Positions 13,734 to 27,314 of a DNA stretch of 64,000 nt are shown here, piece by piece. Below the pieces are notes generated by a model. That model did no database searches. It worked only from the letters and a program-made list of their open reading frames with translations, and was not told where the DNA came from. The DNA is taken from positions 434,001 to 498,000 of the forward strand of contig BCIK01000015.1 in NCBI GenBank assembly GCA_039545295.1, in the 5' to 3' direction. A program made the translations under genes and the position numbers. How positions within the stretch are numbered: position 1 is the stretch's first letter; each line of letters opens with the position of its first letter. Source of the stretch: Udeniomyces pyricola. Lineage: Eukaryota > Basidiomycota > Tremellomycetes > Cystofilobasidiales > Mrakiaceae.

Positions 13734-16645
13734 TCATCCCTGGGTTCCTTTGCAGATATGCTTCTTCCCATCCCCGCCTCCGCCTAATTTCCCCACCCGA
13801 CACTCCCGACTACAAAACGGAATCTTGCACTTTGGGCACGCAGGCAAATTCATAGCTTCCCTCCCACACGCCCCGCATCGCACGCCCTGCGTCATCTTCG
13901 AGTCGAGCTCGAGCTGGCGCAAATGCGGGTCAAGCGAAGGATCACCGTGCTTGGAGAACGTCGAGGAAGTCGTCGTTGAAGGTTGAGTCATCATCGTCGT
14001 CGTCGGAATGGGAGGTGGTGGCGATATGGAAGGAGGGAGCGTCAGAGTTGGGGGTGGCGCGGTCGAAGAAGGGGGTTGGAAGGAGTTGGCAGAGGAAAGT
14101 CGAGACGATATCCTGGGACGGGTAGTGTGATGGGCAGGCGAAGAATCAGAAGAAGGGTGTTGAGGACGAGTCGAAGGAGAGACAGCAGAGTTCGATGTTG
14201 AGGCATGCGAAGTCGAGGTAGATGGGGATGAAGATGTTGCTCCTGATTCATGAACTGAAGAAGGGGGATCGAAAAGCGATTGAAGTTGCGTTCGAGGTTG
14301 GTCGTCCTTATTCACATTCCCGCCCACCGTGGCCGCACCATTCCTTGGTTCACCATGTCCGACATGACTCGCCTTCGTTAGGCTAATCTTTCTCAAGCTA
14401 CCCAACGCTTTGCCTGCACTGCTGCCCCCACCAAACCAACCCCTTGCCTTCCCAGATCCGGCGTCAACGGTACCCTCCGCAATCGTCTCATCAATCACCC
14501 CCTCCGCAACTCCACTACGATCCCTGCTCAGCCGAAGCGAGAGAATCGACGGAGAGAGAGAAACCAAGGACGATCGGGTGCGAGTAGTAAGGTTGGAAAA
14601 GGTCGAAGGCGATCGCCTCATGGGCATTTGACTCGATTGACCACCCATCGAGGTGGCCAACGTCGCAAATGGAGATGTAGACGCAGCGGCAAGGAAAGAG
14701 TCCGATCCAGACGTGTATGTCGAGTGGCGGTGGAGGTCATCGTTGTGGTTGCCTTTGGATCGATAGAGAGCCGTCGTCGGTTGGAGATGAGTCGACCCGA
14801 TGCTCTTTTGACGGGGGAGGAATCTAGCTCCCTTACTTCCTCCTCCTTCCCCTCTGAGTCCTCTGTACAAGCTCGGGTTCGGAGATATACTCGCACTAGT
14901 CGTGGCACTTCCACTTCGGTCTTCTGAAACTCCCAGCGTTTGCCTGGTACTCCCAGCTCCATTCTCATCCCCTACGAACGTTCGATTAAGCCCTCCAGGA
15001 CTAACCAGTGGAGTCTCAACGGAAACCTCTGCTGCCATCGGTGGATGTGACTGCTGATGCGAGTGCAGATGCGAGATTATGTCCAACCTTGGCAAGGTTG
15101 AGCGAGCGTTTCTTGATTCGAGGATCCCGATGCGTTTGGAGGCCGAGTCGAGAAGAACGAGTGTCTCTTTGGGGATGACGGAGGAAGCGGAGGACGTTGT
15201 CGACGCCTTGGGGGAAGATGAAGGGGTGGAGGAAGGCATAGAGAGAAGCACTTGGCCAAGTCGGGTGACCGCGCGAAAGTGCGAGAGCGATAGCTCGGAC
15301 GAGGGCGAATGAGTCGTTAGAGCGAGCTATGGACAAAGAACAAAAGTCAAGCAAGCAGTCGTTAGCCCTCTATACCATCGATCCAAGCAACTCGGGATAT
15401 ACTGAATGCGGTCTATGTTGCATCCTCGTCAGGGACACGTACCAGATAGTGCAATTGGATCAGCGTTCCCATCATCGATACGCCCATTGATTTGCCTTGT
15501 CCGCCACTCCTACACGCAAAGCCTTCCTCGAGCTCAGAGGTGACAGCCTCTTCGAGAAATGCCGGGAGACTGAGGGCTTTCTCCGCAAGCCTCTCGCCGC
15601 ATTGCCAGACGCTGACGGGCGGAGTATCAGACCCGCAAAAGGAGGAAAGCATGGTTGGGATGTTTTCGAGCGGAAGAGGGAATGGAAGAGGAGAGATATG
15701 ATCCGAGGAGGTGATGAAGTTGCGCCGGTAGAGCGAGGTGAGTGATGAAGCGGCTTCGTGCTAGAGGAGATGCGAGAGAGAGAGATCCGACGCGTTAGGG
15801 GTAATCATGAGTGAGATGGTGATAAGGGCGTGACAATTCATCAGTCACGGTACAACACAATGGAGACAATGTACATATGCCTCCGATGAGTTGTTCGAGC
15901 ACACACATCCTTGATTGCTAGACTCAACCAGCAGCAGCAATATCACCATCACTAGTATCAGAGTACGTACAAGAGACTCGACTCGACTCATTAGCTCGGC
16001 CTCTCCCTCTGCCAGATCGCCATGACCTTCCCTTCCCTTTCCTTTGCTTCTACCCCGGGCTTCCTTGATGTTTTGAGCGAGTAGGTCGACTGCCTCGAGT
16101 TCCCAAGCTAGACCGACGAGATAGCATGCTCCAGCCTGATTCATGCCTCGCACATCGCGTGTCTTGATTGAGCTACCTCCGCCTTTCTTCTTGATGATGG
16201 TGCTGCTACCTTCGCCATCAGCCTGAGTATGGTCACTCAGGCCTTCTAAGGACCCTTTTCGATATTGGCTATGAGATGATGGGGCTTCGGACGATGAGTC
16301 GGGCAGGGAAGTGTAGAGATTGCCGAGGGAAAGGGCAGCGGCGGCCTGAAACGACGACGCGATGGCTGAAAGGGATGATGACTTGTCAAGGGAAGCGGAA
16401 CGAGGGAGAAGGGCCTGCTTATAAAGGCTAGAGGCGAGTTTCGTGTCGTGAGCGATAAGTGCTTGCTGAATGGGTTGAAGGAAGGAGAAGGATATGATGA
16501 GGTCAGCAGGAAGTAGACGACGGGGGAGGAGGTGAGGTGAGCGCCGAGGGCTCGGAGACGAGAGACGACGACATGCCTGAGCTTGGTAGAGCACGTCGAG
16601 AGCAGCTTCGGTGGAGTCTGAGCGACGAGGTGAGGGTACAGGCAT
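13734..16645 (-). CDS. Disordered protein with C-terminal MYND-type zinc finger
   Basis: Exons 15971-16645, 15443-15760 and 13734-15326 close in phase: 2,586 nt, 861 residues. The start at 16645 is a choice; upstream sequence is open in another frame. The N-terminal third has helical, TPR-like text (FLQPIQQALIAHDTKLASSL; GACYLVGLAWELEAVDLLAQ) and a Cys-containing segment in exon 2. The middle 450 residues are Ser/Thr/Pro-rich and probably disordered. The C-terminus is a compact zinc finger: CGAC, then PACPKC, FCSREC and KHIC, the spacing of a MYND-type finger, which usually binds proline-rich partners. Family members of this layout are uncharacterised. The finger is clear; function is not. 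Confidence 0.7.
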
Positions 16646-16907
16646 GGGTCTGGGTCTGGTTGAACAAGTAGGGGACGATATCGGTGGTGGTGGGCGAGGA
16701 CGCGAACGCTATCACACTCCGAATCTCATCGCGCTCATAGCAATCGCGGATAGAATATGATTATGGTCGTTTCTTTCTTTTGTCTCTTTCTTTCAACTTG
16801 TTTTTCGTCGGTCTCTTCATCGCTTCTTCTACAATCTTCTCGACCTGTTCTTCTTATTCTTCTTTCTTCTTTTCCTCTCTCTTCGAGGAGATGGCTGAAA
16901 TATCCCA
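16646..16907. other. Short intergenic spacer
   Basis: About 260 bases between the MYND-finger start and the stop of the TPR-SET gene; pyrimidine-rich on the plus strand, consistent with a purine/pyrimidine-biased promoter. No gene seen. Confidence 0.3.
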
Positions 16908-19900
16908 TCAATCCAACGACAAGCCCAGCTCCTTCAACAACTCCTGGAACCTCTCCCCAAACAACCCGTTCGGTCCCGTCGATCCTCCCGTCGAAACCTC
17001 CTCTATCCACGCCGCCTGTCGCACCCATGCCCGCACATGGTCCGGTTCCCCATTTTTACGCAACGCAAGCAGCGAAGCCATCACTAAACATCCCTTCGTC
17101 GCCTCGATCTGACGATAGACTGGTGGGAACGACAACGGACGTCCTTCCAAACCCATGATGACGACATCCTCCCTTCCTTCTCCTCCAACTTCAGCTCGTC
17201 TTTCTCCTTCATCAACATCGACTCCAAACCCAGGCCGAACCATGGCTCCCAGAGCTTCCAGTGCCTTCTTCTCGTTAGCCAAACACTTGTCCAAGTCCCT
17301 CGCTTTTTCCTTCCCTCGGCTTTTAGACCCTTTCTTACCCATCGGCCTGAGGTCATACACCCGTCGGAGTGGGAACCGCAATGCATCGCACGCGAACCAG
17401 CGATCCGGAGAAGGTTCCGTTCGAGTCGGGAGGTACGTCGATTCGAGGTCGCTCGCCAGCTTCTGTCGATCCGAAAGCAGACGGAGAGCGATGTCGAGTT
17501 GAAGGGATGGATCGGTCGATGTTGATGGCTGTTGTTGCTGTTGGTCGATCATCAATTCAGCGAGTCGCGCTCGAGCTTGCTCATCGGCCGCTGAAGCCTT
17601 CATCAATTGAATCACCACCATTGGTCTTCGATCCGTTCCTTCTCCATCTGCCCTATCCGCCCGACACAACACGCATCCACATTCACCCCCCGCCAAAAAC
17701 TTGGCGATCCTCGGCCGTCGAAACGAATACGGTAATTCAGGTACGTACGACGCCAAGACTTCTTCCCCACGTTCGATCGGACACGTCGCTTTCGTCACTT
17801 GAAAGTCGGCGTAGAAAGTGTGGATGACGTTGCGACGGCATTCGGAGTTGATCATGGCTGATTCGGAGAAGAGGGCTCCTGGGGCTTCTTCGTCGTATGC
17901 GATGGGATCGGACGAGAGCGTGTTGATAGGGAGGGTACATGATGAGGAGGAGGCATTCCAGTAGGCGGCTCGGTAGAGGTTCGAGGGCTTGATGGGAGCA
18001 GAAGAAGGCGCTTGTGAAACACCGCAGTGGGACTGGAATGGAGTATACGAGGAGGAGGAGGAAGAGGACTCGGAGGAAACAAGTGGATGGGACGAGTTCG
18101 GGTGATCAGGCGAGTACAGATCGAACGTCGAGGACGTCTGGGACGACCTCGGTCCCATGAAGAGATCATCGTACTTGTGGGCGAGCTCAGGTTGATCGAG
18201 CAGTCGATAGATGAGGTTGTGGATGTAGAGTGGGAGATGGGTCGCATCAAAGACGTCCTCCTCCACGTTGAGCGACACAAGCGATGGTGATGGAGTCGTC
18301 GTCGTCGACGACGACGCGCCCCTTTTCTTGGGCGCAACTTCATCGGAAGAGACAAACCCCGGGGCTTTGATAGCGAGAAGGATTTCTCCTGGTTCAATGT
18401 TCCTCAAAGCGACGAGACCCCGACCACCTCCTTTGCCCTCAATAGGAGCCACAGCGACAGGTCCGACGAAATCTGCGACGTCGCCCATGCGAACCGTCGA
18501 GCCCATGTTTCGTCCCCCGAGAGCCCGTCGATACAACGCCGCAACATCAATCTGACTGCCGTCTGATGCTTCGAGAAGCCGTGCCTTTGAAGAAGCGTAG
18601 CCTTGATGAGCTTCGGGAAGGTCGGGAGAGATGGAGAGGAGGTGTTGATAGGCATCCGCTGCGAGTTGCCAACGTCGAAGGGAGTAAAGTGCTTTGGCCT
18701 TGCGCGAGAGAGCTTTCTCTTTGAGTGACGCTAATTCTTTCGGATCGATGGTGGGAAGCCGCAAGGGAATGTCGTGTAGGGGTGGAGGAACGGAGGCTGA
18801 GACAGCAGGGACAGGATCGGTGGGAGTGATCGCGTCGATGAGAGCAAACGCCCGCTCGGCATCGACCAAAGCGGACGAGAACTTTTCGATCCGGATGAAG
18901 GCTTGCGATCGGTTGAGTAGGACGAGGTAGAGGTGTTTATGGGTAGGGTGCTGTTGGATGGCGTTGGAGTAGGCGGCGATAGCCGGGAGGTATCGACGGG
19001 ACGCGAAGGACTGTCGAAGAAAAGAAAACAAGAAGAAGAACGCAGCGGGGACGTTAAACTCATGAAGGGCTGGTCGGTCGGTCGGTCGGTCTTTGTGATT
19101 TGGCTCGCCACGTTGTATAATGCCCGCCCTGAATAGTTCTTGTGCTCCCCACCCTTTGCCTCCTTGGGTCGCATCGCTATCTCAGAACGATCGATCATGA
19201 TCATGATCATGAGAATTCAAGATATCGAGATAGCGACTCGGAACGCATCAGCCGGCATCATCGTCAGTCGGGTTGGTACATACCTTGTTACCCACATCCT
19301 TCCATTCTTCTAACTCCCGCTCCTCTACTTTCGCACCCTCCCATCGACCATCTTTCGTACCCGCCGTCTTCCACTCTACATCTTTCAAAAGCGGCGAACT
19401 CGCTTCGATCTGGACCACATCGCTCGGTCCATCCACCTTGAGGATAATTTCCGTCGGTTTGCCTTCATGGACGGCATCGATCTTGAGTCGGGGTTCCTTG
19501 AGGACGACAAACGAGTCCGGTGGGAAGACAGCATCGATATCTCTCCCTGTCGGTCGACCTAGGGAGGCTGGAAGAAGTGGGTAGTTGTGAAGCTCGAGAC
19601 GGATAGAGGACGATGAAGGCGAGGCGACCAAGAGGGAGAGGTAAATGTTGAGCGGGGTCGAAAGGTTGGATGGTCGCGGAAGAAGCCGACAGAGAAGGTG
19701 TTTGCCCTCGTTTGACGAGGGCCCAAAAGTCAAGTCGTCAAGCTCGACTGAAAGAAACATGGATCCTCGAGGTTCATCAGTTCCTAAGCTGTTCTACATG
19801 AATCACGGGCATCCAGCATGGCCGCTCTCGATGAAACCCAGGCCGGATCGATGCCACTGTATAGGAAAACAAAACGTTGAGGAAATGACACGGACCCCGT

Positions 19901-20333
19901 TGGAGCTGATGGACTTGTTTGGAGGAGACTTTGGACTCTTCTTCGCCGACGGGATAGACGACTTGCTTTGGTTTGACGACCTTGTCGAGGCGGGTGGCCC
20001 AACTGAGGATCTCTTGATCGTTCAGAAATTTGAGACGGACTGCATTAAGACGAAACAAGGAAGAAAAAAGAAAACAAGCGGATAGTATATCCGGAACCGA
20101 TCGATATTGTATAAGCCACGGCCGAGGAGTACGTGAGAAGGGAGGGGGGGGGAAGGGCGGGTTCGAGCTACAGCTGCATGCATGAGCGCTGCGACCCGAC
20201 CAGGCCGTCGAAGAGAAACTGGGGGAAACAACGAACCAGTGTTCAGTTCGAGTTCTTTAGCACGTTCCCTTGCTCGTCTGTCCTTGAGCGCGATCAGGTG
20301 GGATGGATAGTTGTCCTCGGTCACTTCGGTCAT
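16908..20333 (-). CDS. TPR and SET domain protein
   Basis: Probable lysine methyltransferase of the fungal TPR-SET family. Exons 20237-20333, 19896-20039, 19284-19747 and 16908-19010 give 2,808 nt, 935 residues. The N-terminal 235 residues match the beta-rich domain found in this family (FVVLKEPRLKIDAV before VQIEASS). TPR repeats begin at GNKSFASRRYLPAIAAYSNA and continue through ADAYQHLLSISPDLPEAHQG. The SET domain is split: GRGLVALRNIEPGEILLAI, then after a Ser-rich insert SECRRNVIHTFYADFQVTKA and RGEEVLASYV, followed by a post-SET ECGCVLC cluster. The first intron uses the unusual GTTCGT donor. Substrate cannot be told; the insert inside SET is typical of SMYD-like split SET proteins. Confidence 0.88.
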
Positions 20334-21024
20334 TGGGTTGTAGAGGTAAGGGGTTGGGATTTAAATATGAATCCGAGTTTCTAATCGAGCGAGCGAGTCG
20401 AGCCGAGGGCGGTTGGTCGGCATACGTACGCTAATTAAATCAGTTGAGGCGGAAGTGTGACGCGGCGGCGTGACGTAAAATCCGTCCATCCGCGTTCTCC
20501 TTGATGTCACGCCAATTAGTATGTAATATGTAAGAATCATCGACACGTACTTGTGCTACGCGAACAAGGGTGCAAACACATTACATCACATTACACAGCC
20601 ACACAAGAGGGAAAAGCGTAAAAAAAGCAAAAGAGAAAACGATAGAGGTCGGAGTGAAAAGAAAGAACGAAGAACGGAAAGAAGAACCGAATAAAGCACA
20701 GATCAACATGCAAGTCCATGACCGATCTGCCTCTAGTTGTCAATATATATATAAAAATAAAGTTGAGGAGAAGACAAGAGAAGATAACACGACGCAAAAA
20801 GTAAGAGACAAGGACTTTTTTTTCCCTTTTTTCCTAACCTCATTTCTGAAAAGCCACAACGACAAACGCGACAGCGACACCGAATCGTGGGGAACAAGAA
20901 GAAAGGAAATGAAACCACGCCAAAAAAAAAACACAGAACAAAAACAAAGAAACAGAGAAACACCCTCTTCTTTCAGCAAGCCTAGAGGAGCAGATTACAG
21001 ACAACCCCAATCTATTCGACATGA
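20334..21024. promoter_or_regulatory. Intergenic region, purine-rich on plus strand
   Basis: This is 690 bases upstream of the TPR-SET gene. The part near 20600-20980 is dominated by A/G on the plus strand, so it is C/T-rich in the direction of transcription of the neighbours. The open frames in it are low-complexity; no gene supported. Confidence 0.4.
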
Positions 21025-24000
21025 TCACCACCACTCTGCGTCCCTTTCCGCCTTGATCCTCGCCTTCTCCATCTCCTCCCACTCCCCATCCGAAAAGTCC
21101 TCCGCGTCGAGGTCGCCTTTCTTCTTGGCGACCTTCTTGACGGGCGGTGGGGCGAGTCGCTTCGGTTGAGGGTTAATATGTTGATGGAGTGATGGGATCT
21201 TGACCCGTTTCGACAAGCCCGGCGCGCGGTACGCAGGCAGAGGCGTCGACGAGGGACCAGCGATGGATTTGGAAGAGGTCGCTTTCTTGTTAGTAGTGAT
21301 AGCAGTAGGAGCGGCAGAAGGAGAATGGTCCTCGTGGTGGTTCGGAGTACTCGGGCTGAAGGGGTTCGAGCCGGATTTGCGGATGATATCAGCCAATTTC
21401 GGAGCAGCTAACGTTGTTGTTTTTTTTTTTTTTTTCGTCAAGTTATCATCGCAGAAGAAGAGGTAAGGAAGAACAGAATTGTTGAAAAAACAAAAAAAAG
21501 TCAGCATCGATTCAAGGTACATGTACCAAGAAAAAAAAGCGAAACGTACGACCTGGCGTTCCCCCTCCGGCCAAAGTTGGGAATGGCGATCCCGACGTCC
21601 GACGGCTCTTGAGAGGTGGGACATGGCGTGCGATCGAGTAAGGGTCTACTATCGGCGGAGCTCGGATGGGTGTAGGCTTTGGGTTGGCATGGCGAGCTGA
21701 GGAAGAAGCAGTAGCGGAGGCAGTTGAGGTGGACGATGAAGGAGTAGCTGAGGTGGTCTGTGATCGGGAAATAGTAGGATAAGAAAAGAAGTAATCAACG
21801 CGACATGAACGGAAGAGGAAAAGCAGGGGAACAGTGACGTCAATAAGAACTGTATCTCAAGCCATCGACTGTACAAGAATTCCTCAAGAAACAAGAAGAA
21901 AACAGACTCACAGCAGGTTGCTTCTCTTCCTCATCGCGTTCTTCTTCCTCCTCCTCTTTATCATCCTCCACAATCTGTTTGGCCCTACCCTTTCCTTTGA
22001 CAGCTTTTCCCTTGCCTTTGGTTTTAGCTGATGAGGGACCTTGATCCTCCCGGTCGCTCTCCATCGTAACGTCCCCATCCGCATCGACTTGCTGACCCTC
22101 CTCCACATCCGCATCCACCTGGACCTCCTCTTCCTCGTCCTCGTCCTCCTCGACTACCTTGCGACCCTTGGCCTTCTTGGTAGCAGCAGCAGTCTTCCCT
22201 TTACCCTTCCCAGCACCAACAGCCTTCTTTCCAGCAGCAGCAGCAGCAGCTTTTCCCTTGCCCTTGCCCCTCTTCGGCAGTTCCACTTCCTTCTCCATTT
22301 CCGGCTCCTCCTCTGGTACCAACACTTCCTTCTCCACCTGCACCTCCTCCTCCATCTCCACTTCTGGCGTATCTTCCAAATCTGACAACTCACTCTCCTC
22401 CTGCTCCTGCTCCACCACCACCATCACCGCGTCATCTTGCTGCTGTTGCTTCTGCTTCGACCGTCCCTTATCGACCCCACGTTTCCCCTTCTTCCCATCG
22501 TCCTCCATCACAAGCAGCACATCCTCTTCCTCCTCTTCTCCTTCTCCTCCTTCTCCTTTCCTTCCCTCGTCCTTCTCCTCTCCCACTTCAAGTTTCCTAA
22601 CCTTCTTCTTAGGGGCCTCATCTCCTTGATCTTTCTCTTTCTCTTTCTCCACCACCTCCTCCTCTTCCTCCTCTTCTAAAACGGTTGCGGCCCTCTTCTT
22701 GTTCTTCCCCTTCCTTCCCCCACCCACCTGTCCTTTCTTCTTCCCCCCCTTAGACGACGAGTCCGCCATTTCCTGTCTGACCTCTTCCTGCTCCCTATCC
22801 ACCTCAGTCATATCCTCTCCAGTCGGTGCCGCGACAACAACAACACCAACTGAATCCTCTCGTTCCCGCTTCTCATCCAACAGTTTAACCGGAGATGAAG
22901 CACCACCCAAAGCCCGCGTCGTCGTCCGACCTGAAGTCGCAACATGAGCCAAAGGGAGAGTCTCATCGGACCTGGCTGGTTTCGGTGGAGCAACAGAATC
23001 TCCAGCCATCGTACCAGAAACGGGCACAGACATCGGTAAGGTAGGAGCCAAAGCCGTTCCCGTCGACGTCTCGACAGCAGCGGTGGCAGCAGCAGCAGCT
23101 GGTCGCTGCTTGGTGGAAGGAACTTGAGCAAGCGGCGCCGCAGAAGGATGATGGCTCAAAAGACCTATGGGAGGTTCCGTCGTAGGTGTTGTCGAAGGAG
23201 GTTCGATCCGCTTCTTTTCCTTCGTCTTCTTCCCTTTGTCCTTCTCTTTGGCCATGTCGATTTCTGAATCCGTATCGGTGTACGTCGGTGAAGGCGCCCT
23301 CTTCTTGTCTTTCCGTCTTCCCGCGTTCCCTGCCATGGCTGCCGCCGCCGTCGTTCCTAATCGGCTATAACTCGCCGTGCTCTTCTTCGGCTTGATAGGT
23401 AGCTTGGACGTCGAGGACGACGGCTCGGTCCGAGGGTCATCCGATTGAGTAGTGGCTTGCCTCGGTTGGATCTGTTCTTCTACATCATCTTCGTCTTCTT
23501 CGTCTTCGTCTTCCGACATGATGACTCTGCCTTTGTTCTTCAAGACGACGCCTTTGAAACCAGTGGCGCGAGGGGGAAGAGGTGGTGGTGGTGGTGGGCG
23601 AGAAACTTCCTTCTTGTTCGACCCTCCTTTCTTTCTACTCCCACCGCTATCCCGATTTCCCCCACTCACATCTTTCTCCTTCTCCTTCTCCCTCTCACGC
23701 TTCGTGTTGACCTTCTTTTTCTTCTTCTTCCCACTCCCCGCATCGAAATCATCATCATCATCATCATCCTCCTTCGCGGCACCCTCCGCCAAGACCCTTT
23801 TCGTCTCCGGTGACAGCCCATTCCCCCCACTACTCGTGGCCTTCAAGGCCCGAGGGATCGTCAGAGGATCAGGCGAAGATCGTCCAATCGGTTGAGGTGG
23901 ACGAGGAGGGGAACTCGTCCTTTCTCGTCGTCGACGAACATCTCGATCCGATTCTTCTTCACGATCACCACCAGCTTCCCGAGAACGATGATGTTGATGA

Positions 24001-26054
24001 CGACGACGACGACGATCGTCCTCATTGTCGTCCTCGGCATCAGGAACCGATCGTTTCTTGTGCGTCGTCGGTTGAGGCCCGATTCGTTTAGAGGAAGAAG
24101 GCGCAGATGGAAGATCGGTCGATAGGGTCGTGGACGAAGTAGTGGAAGAAGAAGAAGTGCGAGAGACAGAGTGAGGATCCAATCGGGTTGTCGTCATAGT
24201 AGAAGAAGAAGAACCATTCGTCAAGGACTTTTCGTTCTCCGCCAGAGGTCGTTGATGCTGTTGATGATGCTGAGGCTGCTGCTGCTGCTGCTGTTGCCGT
24301 TGCTGAGCCTTCGACGCCAAACTTTCTGATCGACCTTCTCCACCCGAACGCTTCTCTTTGACTTGAGATGGTTCCCCAGTCGATTTGGTCTGTGGCGCAG
24401 AGGAGGAACCGGACGTCGATGAGGGTCGTCCCGAGCCATCGACGACTTTCGGATCGGTTGGAGGTCGAAGACGTGGCGTTGGCTTAGGTCTGGCAGGCTT
24501 TGTTACGGACGCCGTTGCTTCTGTTGCGGCAACACTGTCGGCGGTGACATTTCGAGAGGACGAGGGATTGGACGGCCGAGAAGTCAGGTCCGAAGCTCTT
24601 GATGGATGCAAAGAGGAAGAAGCGCCATTAGAAGTAGCAGGGAGGAGAGTTTTCGTCAAAGGATGAGTAGTCGAACTGGAAAGTGGCGAGTTGGATCGGT
24701 TGGCAGGAACGAGCGACGCATCGGGCGTAGGTGGGATGTCTGGTTCGAGCGTTGGCGGAAGAAGCCGATGACCGCCGGATTTGCGCGTGGATGATGACGA
24801 TGAGGATGCTAGCGAGGGGGATCCTTCGGCTGGTCCAGCAGCGCCAGTTGCCGGGGCAACGGTGATCGATCCGGTATGAGGCGACGAAGCAGGCGACGAG
24901 TAACTTGGTCGAGTCAGCTGATTCGATAGGGGATGAGATGTCGCCGTATTGGCCGTCGTCATCTTTCGGCTGGTCGTTTTCGTCTGAAGATCAGGGGAAG
25001 GAATGCTGCTTGACGTTGAGCGCTTGTTGGCGGCAGCTACAGCAATCGCAGTTGAACCCGTATGAGCCGTGGAATGGGTGCTATGAGTCGAGGAAGACGA
25101 CGGGTGATGATGACTGATTGAGGAGGCGGAAAAGGGAAGAGGTGGGAGTGACGGTGGTAGAGGAGGAGGGGAATCGAGAGGAGGAGGGGGAGGTGGTAGA
25201 AGCATGCCAGATGGATGGGCAGGCAAGGAGGGAGCAAAAGACGAGTTGAAAGCTGACATTTGGGAAAGACTCTGTTGAGGTGCCAGCATGACTGTCAAAA
25301 AAAAACGGATAACAAATCATCCCGAGAAAGAGGAAACATATGACGAAATAGAAAAAAGGGTCAGCATGAATCACCGGATTCATCGCGTCGTCCTGGCGGA
25401 AGACGACTGACCTCCCCCATTGATGGATTCCTGACTATCTGGCGCGAGTAACTCCTCCTGAAGCCTTCTCCTCGAACCTGTTCTCCCTCCAAACGTGCTA
25501 CCTGTCAGGCTCCCCGCGCCGCCACTCTCTCTAGCGGACTGACCCGAAGACGAACTCCTCGACCTCTCCTCCGCGCCGGGGCTATCGAGCTCTCCCAACG
25601 TCGGTCTCGGATGACCCGTCGGTCCACTCCAAGGCGAGAACGTCTTGTCAATGGATTGCTGCGTCGTCGTGAGAAACGTTTCGCCCGTCGCGGGAGGAGG
25701 GTCGGACGAGAAATTAGCCCGGGAATCGGAAGAGACGCCGAGCTGAGAAGGCGTATAATGCAGGAACTGAGAAGTCAAAGTGGAAGCGGAAGCGGCAGGG
25801 ATCGGGCCCGAAGCAGTGACCGACATGGCAAAAGGTGTTGTGGTGGCAGTCGAGGTGATGTGGGAAGGGCGATGAGAACGAGGGTAGGAGGGGTGTCGGG
25901 GGTCAGCGACAGACAATGACGAAGGGGGAGATGTCCCGGAAGAGGCGAACTGCTGGCTGTGGTCGAATCTGGAATGGTCAAGTTTGGATTGTTGGGTGGC
26001 TCGTTGGAAGGCTTCTTCTTCTCTTCTCCTACGAGGGTTTGTTGAAGGGATCAT
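21025..26054 (-). CDS. Large acidic low-complexity protein with RAD51AP1-like C-terminal motif
   Basis: Exons 25412-26054, 21912-25291, 21553-21757 and 21025-21407 close in phase: 4,611 nt, 1,536 residues. No catalytic domain is visible. The protein is Ser/Thr/Pro-rich, then Lys/Glu-rich with long acidic and basic blocks (residues about 700-1340), Gln tracts and many RKDKK-type nuclear localisation stretches, so it is probably nuclear and disordered. The last exon looks conserved: KLADIIRKSGSNPFSPSTP, then GLSKRVKIPSLH at about 1473-1484, then an acidic tail ending ERDAEWW. From memory, GLS-x7-LH with basic and Val/Ile residues between is the RAD51-binding motif of vertebrate RAD51AP1. Recombination function is an inference only. 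Confidence 0.65.
21184..21219 (-). other. RAD51AP1-like motif within the acidic protein
   Basis: Encodes GLSKRVKIPSLH. The Leu and His positions are ten residues apart, as are the two residues reported as essential for RAD51 binding in human RAD51AP1 (Leu319 and His329, recalled). Basic residues at the third and sixth positions after Gly and an aliphatic one at the seventh also fit. Confidence 0.45.
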
Positions 26055-27314
26055 GAATGCGACGATGTAGACGGGGGTGACAAGCGAATGTAAAAGGTCA
26101 GTAAGAGGGCGACGGGCGAGACCTGGATGAATGTGGCGAGGGAGGACGAGGAAGGACGCGCGCGCGACGCGACGTAAGACGGCGTGGCGTACCTGGACAT
26201 GGAGATTGAATATGGGATCGATAGCGATACGAAGGACGTCGACGCGCTTGGGAGGAGAGCAAGAACGTGTCGAAACGGATGGATGGATCCTAAGGGGGAA
26301 TTAGAGAATGGTCCGCCAGAGACACGAGACAGAGGACAGAAGCTAGAAGGCTGAAGGCTGAAGACGACGAGGTCGTGGGTGGGGTGGGAGATGAATCGAT
26401 CAAAGGCGCCGTAGCGTCGCTCGGATCGATCGACAAGATCGAAACCTCCTGCCCGGCTCGGGTTTATCGTGGCGTTTGTGTGGGCGACTTTGGATTGCAC
26501 GACGATTTTATAACATGACCATCTTCGGTTCATGAAGTCATCTTGCATCACCGGTCATGACCATATATATATATAATGTAGCACCTTGCAATTTTCACCA
26601 TCATCCGGATCATCACATACGCTTCCAATCACGCTCTTCTCATCCATCACTCCGACCCCACACCAGAGAGCATTCGTCTGGGATACGACAGTAAACGTCA
26701 ACAGATCGGATCCAATCGAAAACACAATCTGAACCGCAAAAGAAAAGTGATGATGCCCGTAAGGAAAGAAGAAAAAAAGGAACAACAAACAGCAAGACAA
26801 ACGTCGCGCGCGCGCGTCGAGGAACCCAAAGAGACAACTGCATACAGTACTGTTATACGTTACGCACACACACACCACCAGAAATGTCCAAAGATGCGGG
26901 GAGAAACGAGAGATTGGAGAAAAAAAAGGGATCAGAGTGAAGAGTAGTAAGATGAGGACAGAAGACTAGATGACGAGAAAAAGGTATGAAAAAAAAAAGA
27001 AAGAACAAGAGTTAGGTGTACCGGCAAGATGACGAAGGACTCAGTGATGGGTGTATGGGCTAGATGAACGAGGATAGATTGAGGGTTTACGAGTGATTAT
27101 GCGGGACGAGAAAAGGAAAGAAGAAGAAGAAAAGCCATGGACATGAAGGAAGGTGTGCATGCTCAGTCGTTGGTGGTACGATCGAGTTGATTGCCCCTTC
27201 TAAATCCCTCCTGCCTTGTCTCCTCGGATTAAGTAGATCGAGAGAATCAGTGTGTGGGTACATGACGCGAACAATCAGATAAAGACCTCATTTGGCCTTT
27301 GGCGCACAAGGCGT
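26055..27314. promoter_or_regulatory. Promoter region of the acidic protein and 3' region of the GCL regulatory gene
   Basis: About 1.26 kb. A minus-strand frame of 166 residues (26051-26551) abuts the acidic-protein start, but its codon use is not coding-like and it looks like 5' leader. The rest has purine-rich stretches (26940-27130) and CG repeats near 26810. No gene supported. Confidence 0.4.

Noticed and set aside
22159..22629. Ser/Phe-rich plus-strand frames opposite the large acidic gene
   Set aside because: Complement of Glu/Lys repeats; no start context, no domain, and the minus-strand exons close in phase.
26051..26551. 166-residue minus-strand frame upstream of the acidic protein
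   Set aside because: No coding bias, and it lies where the 5' leader is expected.
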